Shown here: positions 16,073 to 23,840 of the stretch, in pieces
Layout of the letters: the number at the start of each line of letters is the position of its first letter
Position numbering within the stretch: position 1 is the stretch's first letter
NCBI RefSeq assembly: GCF_004345705.1
Contig: NZ_SLWV01000025.1
Location: forward strand, 1-55,966
DNA: 55,966 nt
From: Marinisporobacter balticus
GTDB taxonomy: Bacteria > Bacillota > Clostridia > Peptostreptococcales > Thermotaleaceae
Reading direction: 5' to 3'
Notes under the pieces: model-generated
What the model was told of the DNA's origin: nothing
Seen by the model: only the letters and a program-made list of their open reading frames with translations
The model's database searches: none
Program-made: the position numbers and the translations under genes

Positions 16073-16783
16073 TTAAAGCAAATGACGTTTCTTTAAAATT
16101 AATTTTGCACCAAAATCTCCTGCCATTTGAACAATTTGTGCAAATATAATCAATACAAACACGGTTGCAATTAAAATATCATATCGAAATCTATTAAACC
16201 CATATTGAATGGCAATATTACCAATTCCACCTGCTCCAAAACTTCCAGCTAAAGCAGTCATAGAAATGATAGCTATAACAGCAACCGTAAAACTTCTTAC
16301 AATTGATGGTAATGATTCCGGGAGTATTAATGTAAATAGTATTTTAAAATTATCAATTCCCATAGATTTTGCTGCTTCAATTTTCCCTTTGTCTACTTCT
16401 AAAAGGCTATTTTCTACTAATCGCGCATACATGGGAATACAGCTAATCGCAAGGGCTATAATACAAGCATTTGCGCCATATCCTTTTCCCGTAATCAATC
16501 TTGCTAAAGGCAATGTAAGAATGATCATAATCATAGATGGAAGTGATCGAAGCGCATTAATAACGGCTCCTAAAATTCTATTTAAAAAGGGGATAGGCGT
16601 TAAACCATCCTTATCAGTCATTACCAAAATAGCGCCTAGAATAAGTCCCACAATTAAAGTTAGGATTGTTGCTATTCCAACCATATATAGCGTTGAAATC
16701 AAAGCAGGAAATAATAATCTCCAAGTCTCTGCACTAAAAGCACTTTTAATGATTTCTGTAAACGAATGCGTATAAAAAGTCAT
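16073..16783 (-). CDS. metI: Methionine ABC transporter permease
   Basis: Start ATG 16783, overlapping the metN stop by one base (TAATG), with AAGGAGG upstream inside metN. The 236-residue protein has about five hydrophobic helices and the permease EAA loop (EAAKSMGIDNFKILFTLILPE), which docks on the ATPase. ALRSLPSMIMIILTLPLARL is typical of MetI. It forms the homodimeric membrane channel for methionine import. The tight overlap with metN shows translational coupling. Confidence 0.92.
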   Translation of the reverse strand: MTFYTHSFTEIIKSAFSAETWRLLFPALISTLYMVGIATILTLIVGLILGAILVMTDKDGLTPIPFLNRILGAVINALRSLPSMIMIILTLPLARLITGKGYGANACIIALAISCIPMYARLVENSLLEVDKGKIEAAKSMGIDNFKILFTLILPESLPSIVRSFTVAVIAIISMTALAGSFGAGGIGNIAIQYGFNRFRYDILIATVFVLIIFAQIVQMAGDFGAKLILKKRHLL

Positions 16784-17571
16784 TAAACAACGCCTCCTTT
16801 CAAAATCCATTCCTCTTTAAGTTGTTGTTCCACTTTCGTAAAAATTTTCCCTGTATCGCTTTGAGGATTTTGAAGAACTGTTAATGTACTTCCTTTTTCC
16901 TTTATACTTCCATGTTCAATAACTGCCACATGATTACATGCATACTTTATAACTTCTACTTCGTGTGAAATCATTAAAATAGTGATGCCAAACTTTTCTT
17001 TGATATCTATTAGTAGATCCAAAATAGCAAGGGTTGTCTGAGGATCTAATGCAGATGTTGCTTCATCACATAGCAATACATCAGGTTTATTTGCCAAAGC
17101 TCTTGCAATACCTACTCTTTGTTTTTGACCACCCGATAACTGTGAAGGATAGTCATACGTTTTTTCAGTTAACCCTACCAATTCAATCAGTTCAAGAACG
17201 CTTTTCTTTCTTTCCGATTTATTTTTATGAGATGACTTTAGTGGATATTCAATATTCTGAAATACTGTTTTTGAATCAAACAAATTGAACGTTTGAAAAA
17301 TCATCCCAATTTTCTTTCTTTCCTCATTTAATTCACTTTTAGAGAGCATAGTAATGTCTTTGCCACCTATCAAGATCTGACCACTATCAGGCGTCTCCAA
17401 TCTATTAATACATCTTACCAACGTTGACTTTCCTGCGCCACTAAACCCAATAATTCCATAAATATCTCCTTTGGCAATTTGAAGGTTAATATTTTTTAAT
17501 ACTTCTATCTTCTTGTTTTGGGTGTAAAACGATTTTGTCAAGTTTATTACATGAATGAAATTTTTATCCAA
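16783..17571 (-). CDS. metN: Methionine ABC transporter ATP-binding protein
   Basis: This 262-residue ATPase has Walker A GFSGAGKST (about 42-50), Q-loop FQTFNLFDSKTVFQNI, signature LSGGQKQRVGIARAL, Walker B VLLCDEATSALDP and switch His in MISHEVEVI. The last 30 residues (PQSDTGKIFTKVEQQ...) are too short for the regulatory ACT-like domain found in longer MetN proteins, so direct inhibition by internal methionine is unlikely. The start is TTG at 17571 with GGAGGA nine bases upstream. First gene of metN-metI-metQ-PLP enzyme, all leftward. No S-box or T-box sequence could be recognised upstream. Confidence 0.93.
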   Translation of the reverse strand: MDKNFIHVINLTKSFYTQNKKIEVLKNINLQIAKGDIYGIIGFSGAGKSTLVRCINRLETPDSGQILIGGKDITMLSKSELNEERKKIGMIFQTFNLFDSKTVFQNIEYPLKSSHKNKSERKKSVLELIELVGLTEKTYDYPSQLSGGQKQRVGIARALANKPDVLLCDEATSALDPQTTLAILDLLIDIKEKFGITILMISHEVEVIKYACNHVAVIEHGSIKEKGSTLTVLQNPQSDTGKIFTKVEQQLKEEWILKGGVV

Positions 17572-18203
17572 AAAAAAATCCTCCTTTGTCTGGGGTATGC
17601 AATAACTTTCTTACACGAAACGCTCCTTTAAAATTTTAGACAAGAACATATAACGACAAATATTGATAAAACAATGCTAAATTCACACCCAGAGATTCTA
17701 CCACATATCAAAATATAGGTAAAATAGTTTTTATCTATAGTTATGAAAATTGTATAATAAAAATTTATATGCAACTTTTAGTGGCAAAATATAAACCCAC
17801 TTGAATAATTTTTTTGAATACATAATTTAAAATTTCAGATCACCAGTTTCCAAGTAAATTAAGCTACATCTTTGGCATAAAGAAAAGATACACTAGCTTT
17901 AGCAACACCAGCATAAATTTTAGTGCTTTTGAGTGAATTTGCAAAACCCTCGAAAATCAATTCTTGCGTAAAAGCATTGGAAATAAACAATCAATTACTT
18001 GTAAAGTGGTGGTTTATTTTTATAACCCCAGTAAAATATATTCTGATAGTGTCATTAGGGTATACCCTTACAAGACATTTCACTACTACCTACTCTTTGT
18101 CTATTTAGGATACTTTTTAGATTTCTTAGGCAACTTGTAAAGAAACACTTGACGTTTAGACAATCTCAAATTAGAATTTATCAAAAATGTGGAGATGATT
18201 ACT
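17572..18203. other. Intergenic, metN promoter region and repeat-bearing island edge
   Basis: AT-rich. It contains the leftward metN promoter, the direct repeat at 17851-17889, and degenerate sequence without a credible gene. I searched for the conserved S-box and T-box cores and did not see them. Confidence 0.4.
17851..17889. repeat. Direct repeat at left edge of the restriction island
   Basis: These 39 bases match 23472-23510 at 36 positions in the same orientation. Read on the minus strand both copies encode SFLY-x-x-DVA followed by stop, so they look like the 3' end of the same lost transposase or other gene. Together they bracket about 5.6 kb holding the type II system, the IS66 relic and the propeller lipoprotein. 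Confidence 0.5.
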
Positions 18204-18627
18204 ATGAATCTAGGATATTTAAGAGTTTCCTCACAAGGTCAAAATTTAGAATCACAACGAACTGAGTTATCTAAACATAGTATAGATAAATACTTCATAG
18301 ATAAAGCTACAAACTAAAAATGTATCTCTTATCTCTATCAAAGAAAACCTTGCCACTACTACAAAATCTGGCTTATTCATGGTGCAGATTCTCGGGGCTA
18401 TTAATGAATATCAGATAAACCTACAGAGGGAAAAAATCATGAATGGCATAGCTGAGGCTAAAAAGAAAGGTCTTTATAAAGGTAGAAAGAAAAAAGAAAT
18501 TAAAGATTTTGAAGAACAGTATGATAGATACAAAAATCGTGAAATTAAGACAAAAACAGAATTAGCGAAAACTCTAGGTATTAGTAGGCAAACTCTGTAT
18601 AATCTTATTAGTGAATATGAGAATTAA
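18204..18627 (+). pseudogene. Serine recombinase with internal deletion
   Basis: The N-terminal 37 codons (MNLGYLRVSSQGQNLESQR..., catalytic Ser9) run to a stop at about 18315. After a deletion of roughly 50 codons, including the arginine-rich catalytic segment, the frame resumes SLISIKENLATTTKSG and finishes as a normal C terminus (KTELAKTLGISRQTLYNLISEYEN). It was a resolvase related to, but distinct from, the intact one at 4706. It may have brought the neighbouring restriction genes. Confidence 0.8.
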
Positions 18628-18677
18628 ACAAACCACTAGTGATAAAAAGCTTCAAATTCTAATTAGATTATGATATC

Positions 18678-18712
18678 ATATTAAATTAGGGAGTAACACC
18701 CTAATTTAATAT
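18678..18712 (+). promoter_or_regulatory. 14-base perfect inverted repeat ending at the restriction gene start codon
   Basis: ATATTAAATTAGGG (18678-18691) and its exact complement (18699-18712) enclose AGTAACA. The second arm ends at the base before the ATG at 18713. There is no normal ribosome binding site between; the only purine run, GGGAG, is at the loop. Its core (TAGGGTGTTAC on the other strand) recurs at 19252 in front of the methylase gene. It may be an operator for both genes or an mRNA hairpin that holds down the nuclease. Confidence 0.6.
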
Positions 18713-19246
18713 ATGGCTAAAAAGAAAAAATTAAATTTAGTTACTGTTGATGATGCAAGGTTCAATGACGCAGTAGAAATGTACTTTCTCTGGAAAGAAT
18801 TAGATGCAAGAATTAGAAGTTCAGCTACAAGAGGTGTGAATTTCCCTGAGACTATATCAGAGGCTCTTTGCTGTTATGTCATGGGGTTTAAGTGGAATAA
18901 AGGTAGTGGTGGAGATGCTTTTGATGAAACTAATGAAAGAATCATAGAAATGAAAGCTACTTCAAACTGGGACCTTGATACAACATCTTTCTCACCTACG
19001 GAAGAATTCAATGATTTATTCTTTCTTAGATTAAATAAAAGAACTGATGAACTGTTTATTTATGATACAGGTATAGATTCAGATGCATTAAAAAAGATAA
19101 AAGTAAACAAAACTCAAACTTTAGAAGAACAACAAAACGCAGGTAGGCGACCTAGATTTAGTGTAATAAACTTTATACTAAATCCTATGGATTTAGAGCC
19201 AGTAGCAAAACTTAACATTAGAACATTAAAGATTGAAAAATATTAA
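18713..19246 (+). CDS. Type II restriction endonuclease, Bsp6I-like
   Basis: A 177-residue protein directly followed by a cytosine-5 methylase. It resembles the Bsp6I family (recognition GCNGC): an N-terminal helical part with RSSATRGVNFPETISEALCC, then GSGGDAFDETNERIIEMKA, where D-x-n-E-x-K supplies a PD-(D/E)XK-type metal site. SNWDLDTTSFSPTEEFNDL follows, and the C terminus is basic (NAGRRPRF...LNIRTLKIEKY). It would cut DNA not methylated by its partner. The gene lacks a good ribosome binding site and starts flush against the inverted repeat at 18678-18712, consistent with delayed expression after entry into a new host. Specificity is inferred from family resemblance. Confidence 0.75.
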   Translation: MAKKKKLNLVTVDDARFNDAVEMYFLWKELDARIRSSATRGVNFPETISEALCCYVMGFKWNKGSGGDAFDETNERIIEMKATSNWDLDTTSFSPTEEFNDLFFLRLNKRTDELFIYDTGIDSDALKKIKVNKTQTLEEQQNAGRRPRFSVINFILNPMDLEPVAKLNIRTLKIEKY

Positions 19247-19275
19247 GGAGGTAGGGTGTTACCCCTATATCCTTT
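19245..19275 (+). promoter_or_regulatory. Inverted repeat between restriction gene and methylase
   Basis: AAGGA-TAGGGT pairs with ACCC-TA-TCCTT around the 19252-19268 copy of the TAGGGTGTTAC motif. It may stop read-through from the nuclease gene or act as a second operator. A TTGACA follows directly at 19275-19280. Confidence 0.45.
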
Positions 19276-19305
19276 TGACATAATAAGTGCGGCGTGCTGC
19301 ACTAT
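19275..19305 (+). promoter_or_regulatory. Methylase promoter with two GCNGC sites in the spacer
   Basis: A TTGACA box (19275-19280) is followed, before the AGGAGG site of the methylase, by GCGGC (19289-19293) and GCTGC (19296-19300). These are two copies of the presumed recognition site of this system within 12 bases of otherwise AT-rich DNA. Their methylation could tune the promoter. The -10 box is weak (CACTAT, 19300-19305, spacing 19), so the promoter assignment is tentative. Confidence 0.45.
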
Positions 19306-19320
19306 CTAGGAGGATTACTT

Positions 19321-20277
19321 ATGACTATTAACTATACATGTGCAGGCTTCTTTACTGGTGCTGGTGGTATCGAGACTGCCTTTGAAAATCAAGGATTTAA
19401 AACTATTTATGCTAATGAAATAGATAATTATGCTGTTACTACATATGCAGCTAATCATGAACTAAATGCTACATGTAAAGATATAAGAGATGTAAAGTGT
19501 AATGAAATACCTAAATTCGACATTATGTTAGCAGGCTTCCCGTGTCAGGCTTTTAGCCTTGCTGGTTATAGAAAAGGTTTTGATGACGAAAAAGGTAGAG
19601 GTACTTTATTCTTTGAACTAGAAAGAATTTTTAAAAAGAAAAAACCAAAAGTTATCTTTCTTGAAAATGTTAAAAACCTTGTAGGACATGACAATGGTAA
19701 TACTTTTCAAGTTATTTTAGAAAAATTGGAGCATGCAGGTTATCATGTGAAACACAGAGTACTAAATGCTACAGAATATGGTAATATCCCTCAAAATAGA
19801 GAAAGGATATATATAGTAGCTTTTAGAAATAAAAAGGTATATCAAAAATTTGATTTTCCTAAACCTATACCACTTACTACTAAGTTAAGTGATGTTATAG
19901 ATTTTGAAAATAAGGTAGAGGATAAATACTACTATACTGCTGATAAATGTAGTTTCTATGATACCCTTAAAGAACAAATGACTAATCCTAATGCTATATA
20001 TCAATGGCGTAGGGTTTACGTTAGAGAGAACAAAAGTGGTGTTATTCCTACACTTACTGCTAACATGGGTACCGGTGGTCATAATGTACCTTTAATTTTA
20101 ACAAAACATGGTATTAGAAAATTAACCCCTTTAGAATGTTTTAGAGCTCAAGGTTACCCCAACAACTTCATTATACCTGAAGGTATGTCAAACACTCGTG
20201 CCTACAAACAAGCGGGTAATTCTGTTGTTGTACCAGTGATTACAAGAATTGCAGAAGAAATTAAAAAAGTATTATAA
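19321..20277 (+). CDS. DNA cytosine-5 methyltransferase, Bsp6I-like partner
   Basis: The 318-residue enzyme carries the ordered C5-methylase motifs: I (AGFFTGAGGIETAF), IV with catalytic Cys (MLAGFPCQAFSLAG), VI (KPKVIFLENVKNL), VIII (NIPQNRERIYIVAF), a short target-recognition stretch near residues 200-265, IX (RKLTPLECFRAQGYP) and X (YKQAGNSVVVPV). Start ATG 19321 is supported by AGGAGGATTACTT. No N-terminal regulatory helix-turn-helix is present, so repression by the methylase itself is unlikely except through methylation of its promoter. It protects host GCNGC sites if the Bsp6I assignment is right. Confidence 0.95.
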   Translation: MTINYTCAGFFTGAGGIETAFENQGFKTIYANEIDNYAVTTYAANHELNATCKDIRDVKCNEIPKFDIMLAGFPCQAFSLAGYRKGFDDEKGRGTLFFELERIFKKKKPKVIFLENVKNLVGHDNGNTFQVILEKLEHAGYHVKHRVLNATEYGNIPQNRERIYIVAFRNKKVYQKFDFPKPIPLTTKLSDVIDFENKVEDKYYYTADKCSFYDTLKEQMTNPNAIYQWRRVYVRENKSGVIPTLTANMGTGGHNVPLILTKHGIRKLTPLECFRAQGYPNNFIIPEGMSNTRAYKQAGNSVVVPVITRIAEEIKKVL

Positions 20278-20294
20278 TCTGTTAAAGTCTTACC

Positions 20295-20321
20295 GTACCT
20301 AGGTTTTAAGAACCTAGGTAC
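20295..20321 (+). terminator. Terminator of the restriction-modification pair
   Basis: Perfect 11-base stem (GTACCTAGGTT and complement), five-base loop, followed by CTTATTT, 18 bases after the methylase stop. Confidence 0.75.
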
Positions 20322-20419
20322 TTATTTAAATCATTGTAAGAGTCAATTCCAGTGCACATTTAAACTTAATAGTAACCATGATAAAATCATCTCAAACTAA
20401 TAAACGAGGTGATTTTTTT

Positions 20420-20700
20420 ATGGCACGAAATTCTAATCCAGAATACTAGAAACAAATCCTAGCAGCGCAAATGAATAGTGGATTAACACAAACCAAGTGG
20501 TGTGAAGAAAATGATGTAAGGCATTCATAACTTTCGCTACTGGAAAAATAGACTTAAACAGAAGGATAATCTAGGTGAAAAATCGTTATCTCCCACATAG
20601 ACACTACTCACTGCTAAGACACCAAACACAGCATTTACTGATATTGAGAATAAAAAAGGAGAAATCATTGTTCAAGAACAATTTAACCTTGATCCCTTTT
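20420..20700 (+). pseudogene. IS66 first gene (TnpA-like), broken
   Basis: ATG 20420 opens MARNSNPEY, hits a stop, continues KQILAAQMNSGLTQTKWCEEND and then breaks by frameshift into stops. This is the IS66 helix-turn-helix accessory protein. It is not functional. Confidence 0.65.
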
Positions 20701-20840
20701 CTAGAAATTTGTATGTCTTTTGTAATCGCAAACGAGATAAGATTAAAATTCTCGAGTGGGATACCAGTGGATTTTGGCTTCACTATGAACGTCTTGAAAA
20801 AGATAAATTTAGATGGCCTGATGAAATGAGAGGCACGATT
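20701..20840 (+). pseudogene. IS66 TnpB fragment
   Basis: LYVFCNRKRDKIKILEWDTS, then GFWLHYERLEKDKFRWPDE, is the highly conserved second half of the IS66 Orf2 protein. The N-terminal half is deleted, and the frame runs directly into transposase sequence (RGTIITAPMPKP), an accidental fusion. Confidence 0.8.
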
Positions 20841-21735
20841 ATCACTGCACCTATGCCAAAGCCTGTACTGCCAGGTTCTATGGTAAGTCCTTCACTTCTT
20901 GCAACAATCATTGACATGAAATACAACAAGATGATGCCGCTGTATAGGCAAGAGCAGTCGTTTGTAGACTTTGGGATTGATATCTCAAGACAAAACATGG
21001 CATCTTGGGTTGTTAAAGGCTCAGAGAAGTGGCTAAAACCATTGTTTCTTCGCATGCGCGATTACCTTATAAAAGAAGATATCATTCATGCCGACGAAAC
21101 GGTTTTAAATTGTCTAGATGAAAAAGATAATAAAAACAACTACATGTGGCTTTACGCAACTGGAGAACGTTCGACTCATAGAATTTATCTTTATGATTAT
21201 CAGAAATCACGTTCTCAAAAGCATCCAAAAGAATTCTTAGATGGATTTAGTGGATATCTTCAAACTGATGGTTATGCGAGCTATAACAGTGTACCAAATG
21301 TTAAAAATCTTGGTTGCCTTGCCCATGCAAGAAGGTACTTTACTGATGCCCTTAAAGCTCTACCAGAAGATGCAATCTCTACAAAAACAAACGCCCATTC
21401 TTGATGAACTTTACCAGTGGCTAGAAACTGAAAGTAAAAGAACTTTGCCTAAAAGCAAACTTGGCGAACGTGGGATCAAACCGTTCGTTTTGGCAAGAAA
21501 AAATTTCTTGTTCGCTAAATCACCTAAAGGTGCTACTGCCGGTGGGATTGCTTTCAGTATCATCGAGACTGCTAAAGCCAACGACTTAAAGCCGTTTCAT
21601 TATTTGAATTATATTTTTGAAAAGCTTTCAAACATCGATCTAGAAGATTATGATGCGTTGGACGCTTGTTTACCATGGTCAAAACCTCTACCCAATGAAA
21701 TCAGGAGAAAGACTGATACTGAAGAAGAGAAATAA
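20834..21735 (+). pseudogene. IS66 transposase (TnpC), N-terminally deleted and frameshifted
   Basis: The transposase starts abruptly at MPKPVLPGSMVSPSLLA, lacking its zinc-finger and helical N terminus. The DDE core is visible: IHADETVLNCLD (first Asp), LQTDGYASYNSV (second Asp), then LGCLAHARRYF. Near 21395 the frame is lost and resumes in another (LDELYQWLETESK...HYLNYIFEKLSNID). The protein cannot be made whole. Confidence 0.85.
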
Positions 21736-21862
21736 TATTTCACAACTGCTGGAAACGATCTTCTTTATTATAGGCGTTCTTCTTATGTAGAGCACTAGGT
21801 GTACTACATTTTACGCTTACGTTTTATTGAAGTTTCTATTAAATATACTATCTTCTCCATTT

Positions 21863-22885
21863 TTACTTTCCTTTCTTAAATATATAAATATTATTACTTT
21901 TTCCATCTGTAACATAGTAATTGCCAGTTTTATCTTTTGTAATATGTGCAGCTACTGATTTATCTAAATTAATTTCTCCTATTGAATCTATATATTTGCC
22001 ATTAGAATTCATTCTAATTAAATTATAAAAACAACCAGATATACTTACAACTTCTTTATTATCAAATATAAAATCATAAGAATTTAACCCAAAAGGTAGT
22101 TCATGTATCTTCTTTAATCCTTTTTCAGTAACACGCATTAGATAACTTTCACCTGTCATCATTCCCCATTCTTTTTTACCTGACACGAAAAAAATCCCAG
22201 AATTTATAGCATAAATTTCTCCATCTAACTCCGTTAAATATCCATCAAAATACTCATTTATCCAATGACCTTTAGTTTCATTTTCTTTATAGTATAATAT
22301 CCCTGGATTGTCTAAAACACCTCCGGAAACATATATGGTTCCATTTTTATCTACTTCTATATCTTGAAAAGAAAAATTAGGATTATCTTCTTTTCTTTCT
22401 AATTTTATTTCTTTTATATAACTTAATTTTTCATCTAATATCTGAATCCTATCATTCTTACCATCTATAATATAAATTTTTTCATCTTTTATCTTTATAC
22501 CTGTTGGATTAGAAAATTCTAATGGTCCACTTCCTGTATTTCCAACTGTTTTTATAATTTGCCCATTGTAATCTAATACTAAAATTCTATCCTCATTTCC
22601 ATCTAAAACGATCACGTCTTTATCTCTAGCTACTATACCAGTTGCTAAATTTAAATCTTTAACTTCATATTTCCAAGTACTTTTTTTATAGCTATTATTT
22701 AGCTTAGTAGCTATCCTATCTGTATTTTCTAGTTTTTTTTCTAAATCTGCTTCATGAAAGACTGGTAAAGTTGAATTTTTAGATTTTTCTACTATTTTAT
22801 CAACTTCTTTGTTCGTACATCCTTGAATAGAAAGCATAGTTCCCAAAATTATAATCAAAGTAGCTATTATACTAATTTTTTTCAT
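21863..22885 (-). CDS. Lipoprotein with 6-bladed beta-propeller (NHL-like)
   Basis: The 340-residue precursor has a lipobox (MLSIQGC, Cys23), a charged linker, and then repeated blades with the D-G-N/D-R pattern: VIVLDGNEDRILVLDYNG, EKIYIIDGKNDRIQIL, DKNGTIYVSGG and NYYVTDGKSNNIYIFKKG at the end. The signature GNTGSGPLEFSNPTGIKI is typical of the NHL class. It is anchored outside the cell. Related propeller lipoproteins in Bacteroidota often neighbour small peptide genes, and here a cysteine-rich peptide frame lies 98 bases upstream on the same strand. Ligand and role are unknown. Confidence 0.8.
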   Translation of the reverse strand: MKKISIIATLIIILGTMLSIQGCTNKEVDKIVEKSKNSTLPVFHEADLEKKLENTDRIATKLNNSYKKSTWKYEVKDLNLATGIVARDKDVIVLDGNEDRILVLDYNGQIIKTVGNTGSGPLEFSNPTGIKIKDEKIYIIDGKNDRIQILDEKLSYIKEIKLERKEDNPNFSFQDIEVDKNGTIYVSGGVLDNPGILYYKENETKGHWINEYFDGYLTELDGEIYAINSGIFFVSGKKEWGMMTGESYLMRVTEKGLKKIHELPFGLNSYDFIFDNKEVVSISGCFYNLIRMNSNGKYIDSIGEINLDKSVAAHITKDKTGNYYVTDGKSNNIYIFKKGK

Positions 22886-22982
22886 TTTTTATCCCTCTCA
22901 CTTTAATAAAATTTATTTTTACAATCTTCTGTTTAAATCACTTGTTAAGTTAATAAGTATGTAAATTTTCAAATTTCACTAA

Positions 22983-23206
22983 CTAACAACAACCTCGTAC
23001 ACGCTTTTTCTTTTTTGTATCATAATATATCTGATTTGATGAGGAAACACATTTTCTTTTCATATATTCATATTGGAAATGTGTTCTAAGTCCTGATCCA
23101 GGTCCACAATCATATACTCTTGGGCATACAGGTGTTGTAGCAGAAGCTACGTACCATTGACCACAACCTGAACCACAATTTTCTTGACAAACTCCATTTA
23201 CGCTTA
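22983..23206 (-). pseudogene. Cysteine-rich peptide gene, N terminus lost at an IS66-like end
   Basis: An open frame of 71 codons ends at TAG 22983. It contains eight cysteines: VCQENCGSGCGQWY, TPVCPRVYDCGPGSG, KRKCVSSS and a terminal RVRGCC. Low sequence complexity does not explain this; it looks like a secreted disulfide-rich or modified peptide. Upstream the frame meets a stop within the IS66-type terminal sequence at 23198-23208, so start and leader are missing. A short start-like frame at 23310-23378 may be the displaced front. The propeller lipoprotein follows on the same strand. Confidence 0.55.
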
Positions 23207-23208
23207 CG
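23198..23208. repeat. Solo IS66-type terminal repeat
   Basis: TTTACGCTTAC followed by GTTTTA is identical to the right end of the IS66 relic plus its flank (21810-21826). It marks where a copy was inserted and lost, cutting the cysteine-rich peptide gene. Confidence 0.55.
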
Positions 23209-23246
23209 TTTTAAATATTTAAAATATTTGGGGAGTGCTGAACCTA
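23209..23246. repeat. Origin-associated repeat, copy 1
   Basis: These 38 bases match 45609-45646 at 33 positions (shared end GGAGT-x-CTGAACCTA). The other copy lies just before the iteron array of the intact replicon. This copy may come from the dead replicon whose rep fragment is 2.5 kb to the right. Confidence 0.5.
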
Positions 23247-23309
23247 ATAAAAGAAAAATTAATCATTCATATGAAATACATCCATATTTTGTTTTCTGCT
23301 TTTTTGTTA

Positions 23310-23378
23310 TTATTTACAATTTCTATTTCTACCTTCACTAAATTTGAAGTTCTCATCAATTTTATTATTAAATTCCAT
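23310..23378 (-). CDS. 22-codon frame with ribosome binding site, possible peptide-gene start
   Basis: GAGGGGATAT precedes ATG 23378, which opens MEFNNKIDENFKFSEGRNRN and stops after Cys-Lys. It is on the same strand as the cysteine-rich peptide fragment and about 100 bases upstream of its cut edge. The opening resembles leader segments of precursor peptides, but the match is only in style. It could be an independent short peptide or noise. Confidence 0.3.
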   Translation of the reverse strand: MEFNNKIDENFKFSEGRNRNCK

Positions 23379-23471
23379 ATATCCCCTCGAAAAAGTTCCT
23401 ATAACATATAGTATAATAACTTTTATTCGCTATTAGTTTACAATATCCCTCTAAAATACTTCACTAATTTA

Positions 23472-23510
23472 CAAGTAAATTAAGCTACATCTTCACCATA
23501 AAGAAAAGAT
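23472..23510. repeat. Direct repeat at right edge of the restriction island
   Basis: Partner of 17851-17889 (36 of 39 identical, same orientation). A GCCCAC / GTGGGC hairpin with an eight-base loop follows at 23561-23580, of the kind found near IS200/IS605 ends. Confidence 0.5.
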
Positions 23511-23595
23511 GCAAGCAACACAATATAAGAACCTTGGAAGTATTAGAGATTTATCAACTTGAACGCCCACTTATAGACGTGGGCATCTTACAAAA

Positions 23596-23696
23596 AGATT
23601 AAAAAATCCAGCAGCTATGATGGAATGCATCCGTCAAGCAAAATCCTTTGAAATTCCAGCTAAGTATGTTTTATTTAACAGTTGGTTTACCATTAG
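23596..23696 (+). pseudogene. DDE transposase fragment (IS4-type)
   Basis: RLKNPAAMMECIRQAKSFEI, then PAKYVLFNSWFT, matches the segment around the second catalytic residue of IS4-like transposases, normally VLxDSWF; the Asp is Asn here. Nothing before or after continues it. Confidence 0.55.
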
Positions 23697-23732
23697 GGTA
23701 TACCTCATTGCAACCATTTTCATATACCTTCC

Positions 23733-23793
23733 ATGTTCGTAGATTCTATAAGTTTATAAAAATGGTATAATATTGATAGGAAATAATTCGTAT
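23733..23793 (+). promoter_or_regulatory. Repeated promoter-like element, copy 2
   Basis: 58 of 61 positions equal 9454-9514, including TATAAT (23766-23771). It lies 48 bases upstream of the phosphatidyltransferase start and is the likely promoter. Confidence 0.5.
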
Positions 23794-23840
23794 TGGTAGA
23801 ATTATGTGTAATAAAGATTTATTTTAGGAGAAGTGATTAG

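Larger units (their letters stand above)
20336..21820 (+). mobile_element. IS66-family element, inactive
   Basis: The terminal repeats can be aligned: GTAAGAGTCAATTCC at 20336 and the inverted GTAAGCGTAAAATGTAG ending at 21820, sharing about 15 of 22 positions. Between them lie remains of all three IS66 genes in order. No 8-base target duplication is visible, so the element has probably recombined with another copy. Solo ends of the same repeat occur at 23198, 37141 and 41111. Confidence 0.75.

Noticed and set aside
17572..17700. SAM or T-box riboswitch before metN
   Set aside because: None of the conserved core blocks could be found.
22983..23206. Cysteine-rich frame as a zinc-finger or metallothionein gene
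   Set aside because: The cysteine spacing is irregular and the glycine/proline pattern with a terminal Cys-Cys fits a secreted peptide better; a firm class could not be assigned.
23561..23580. GCCCAC/GTGGGC hairpin as the end of an IS200/IS605 element with guide RNA
   Set aside because: No TnpA or TnpB sequence is present within several kilobases, so a single short hairpin is not enough.
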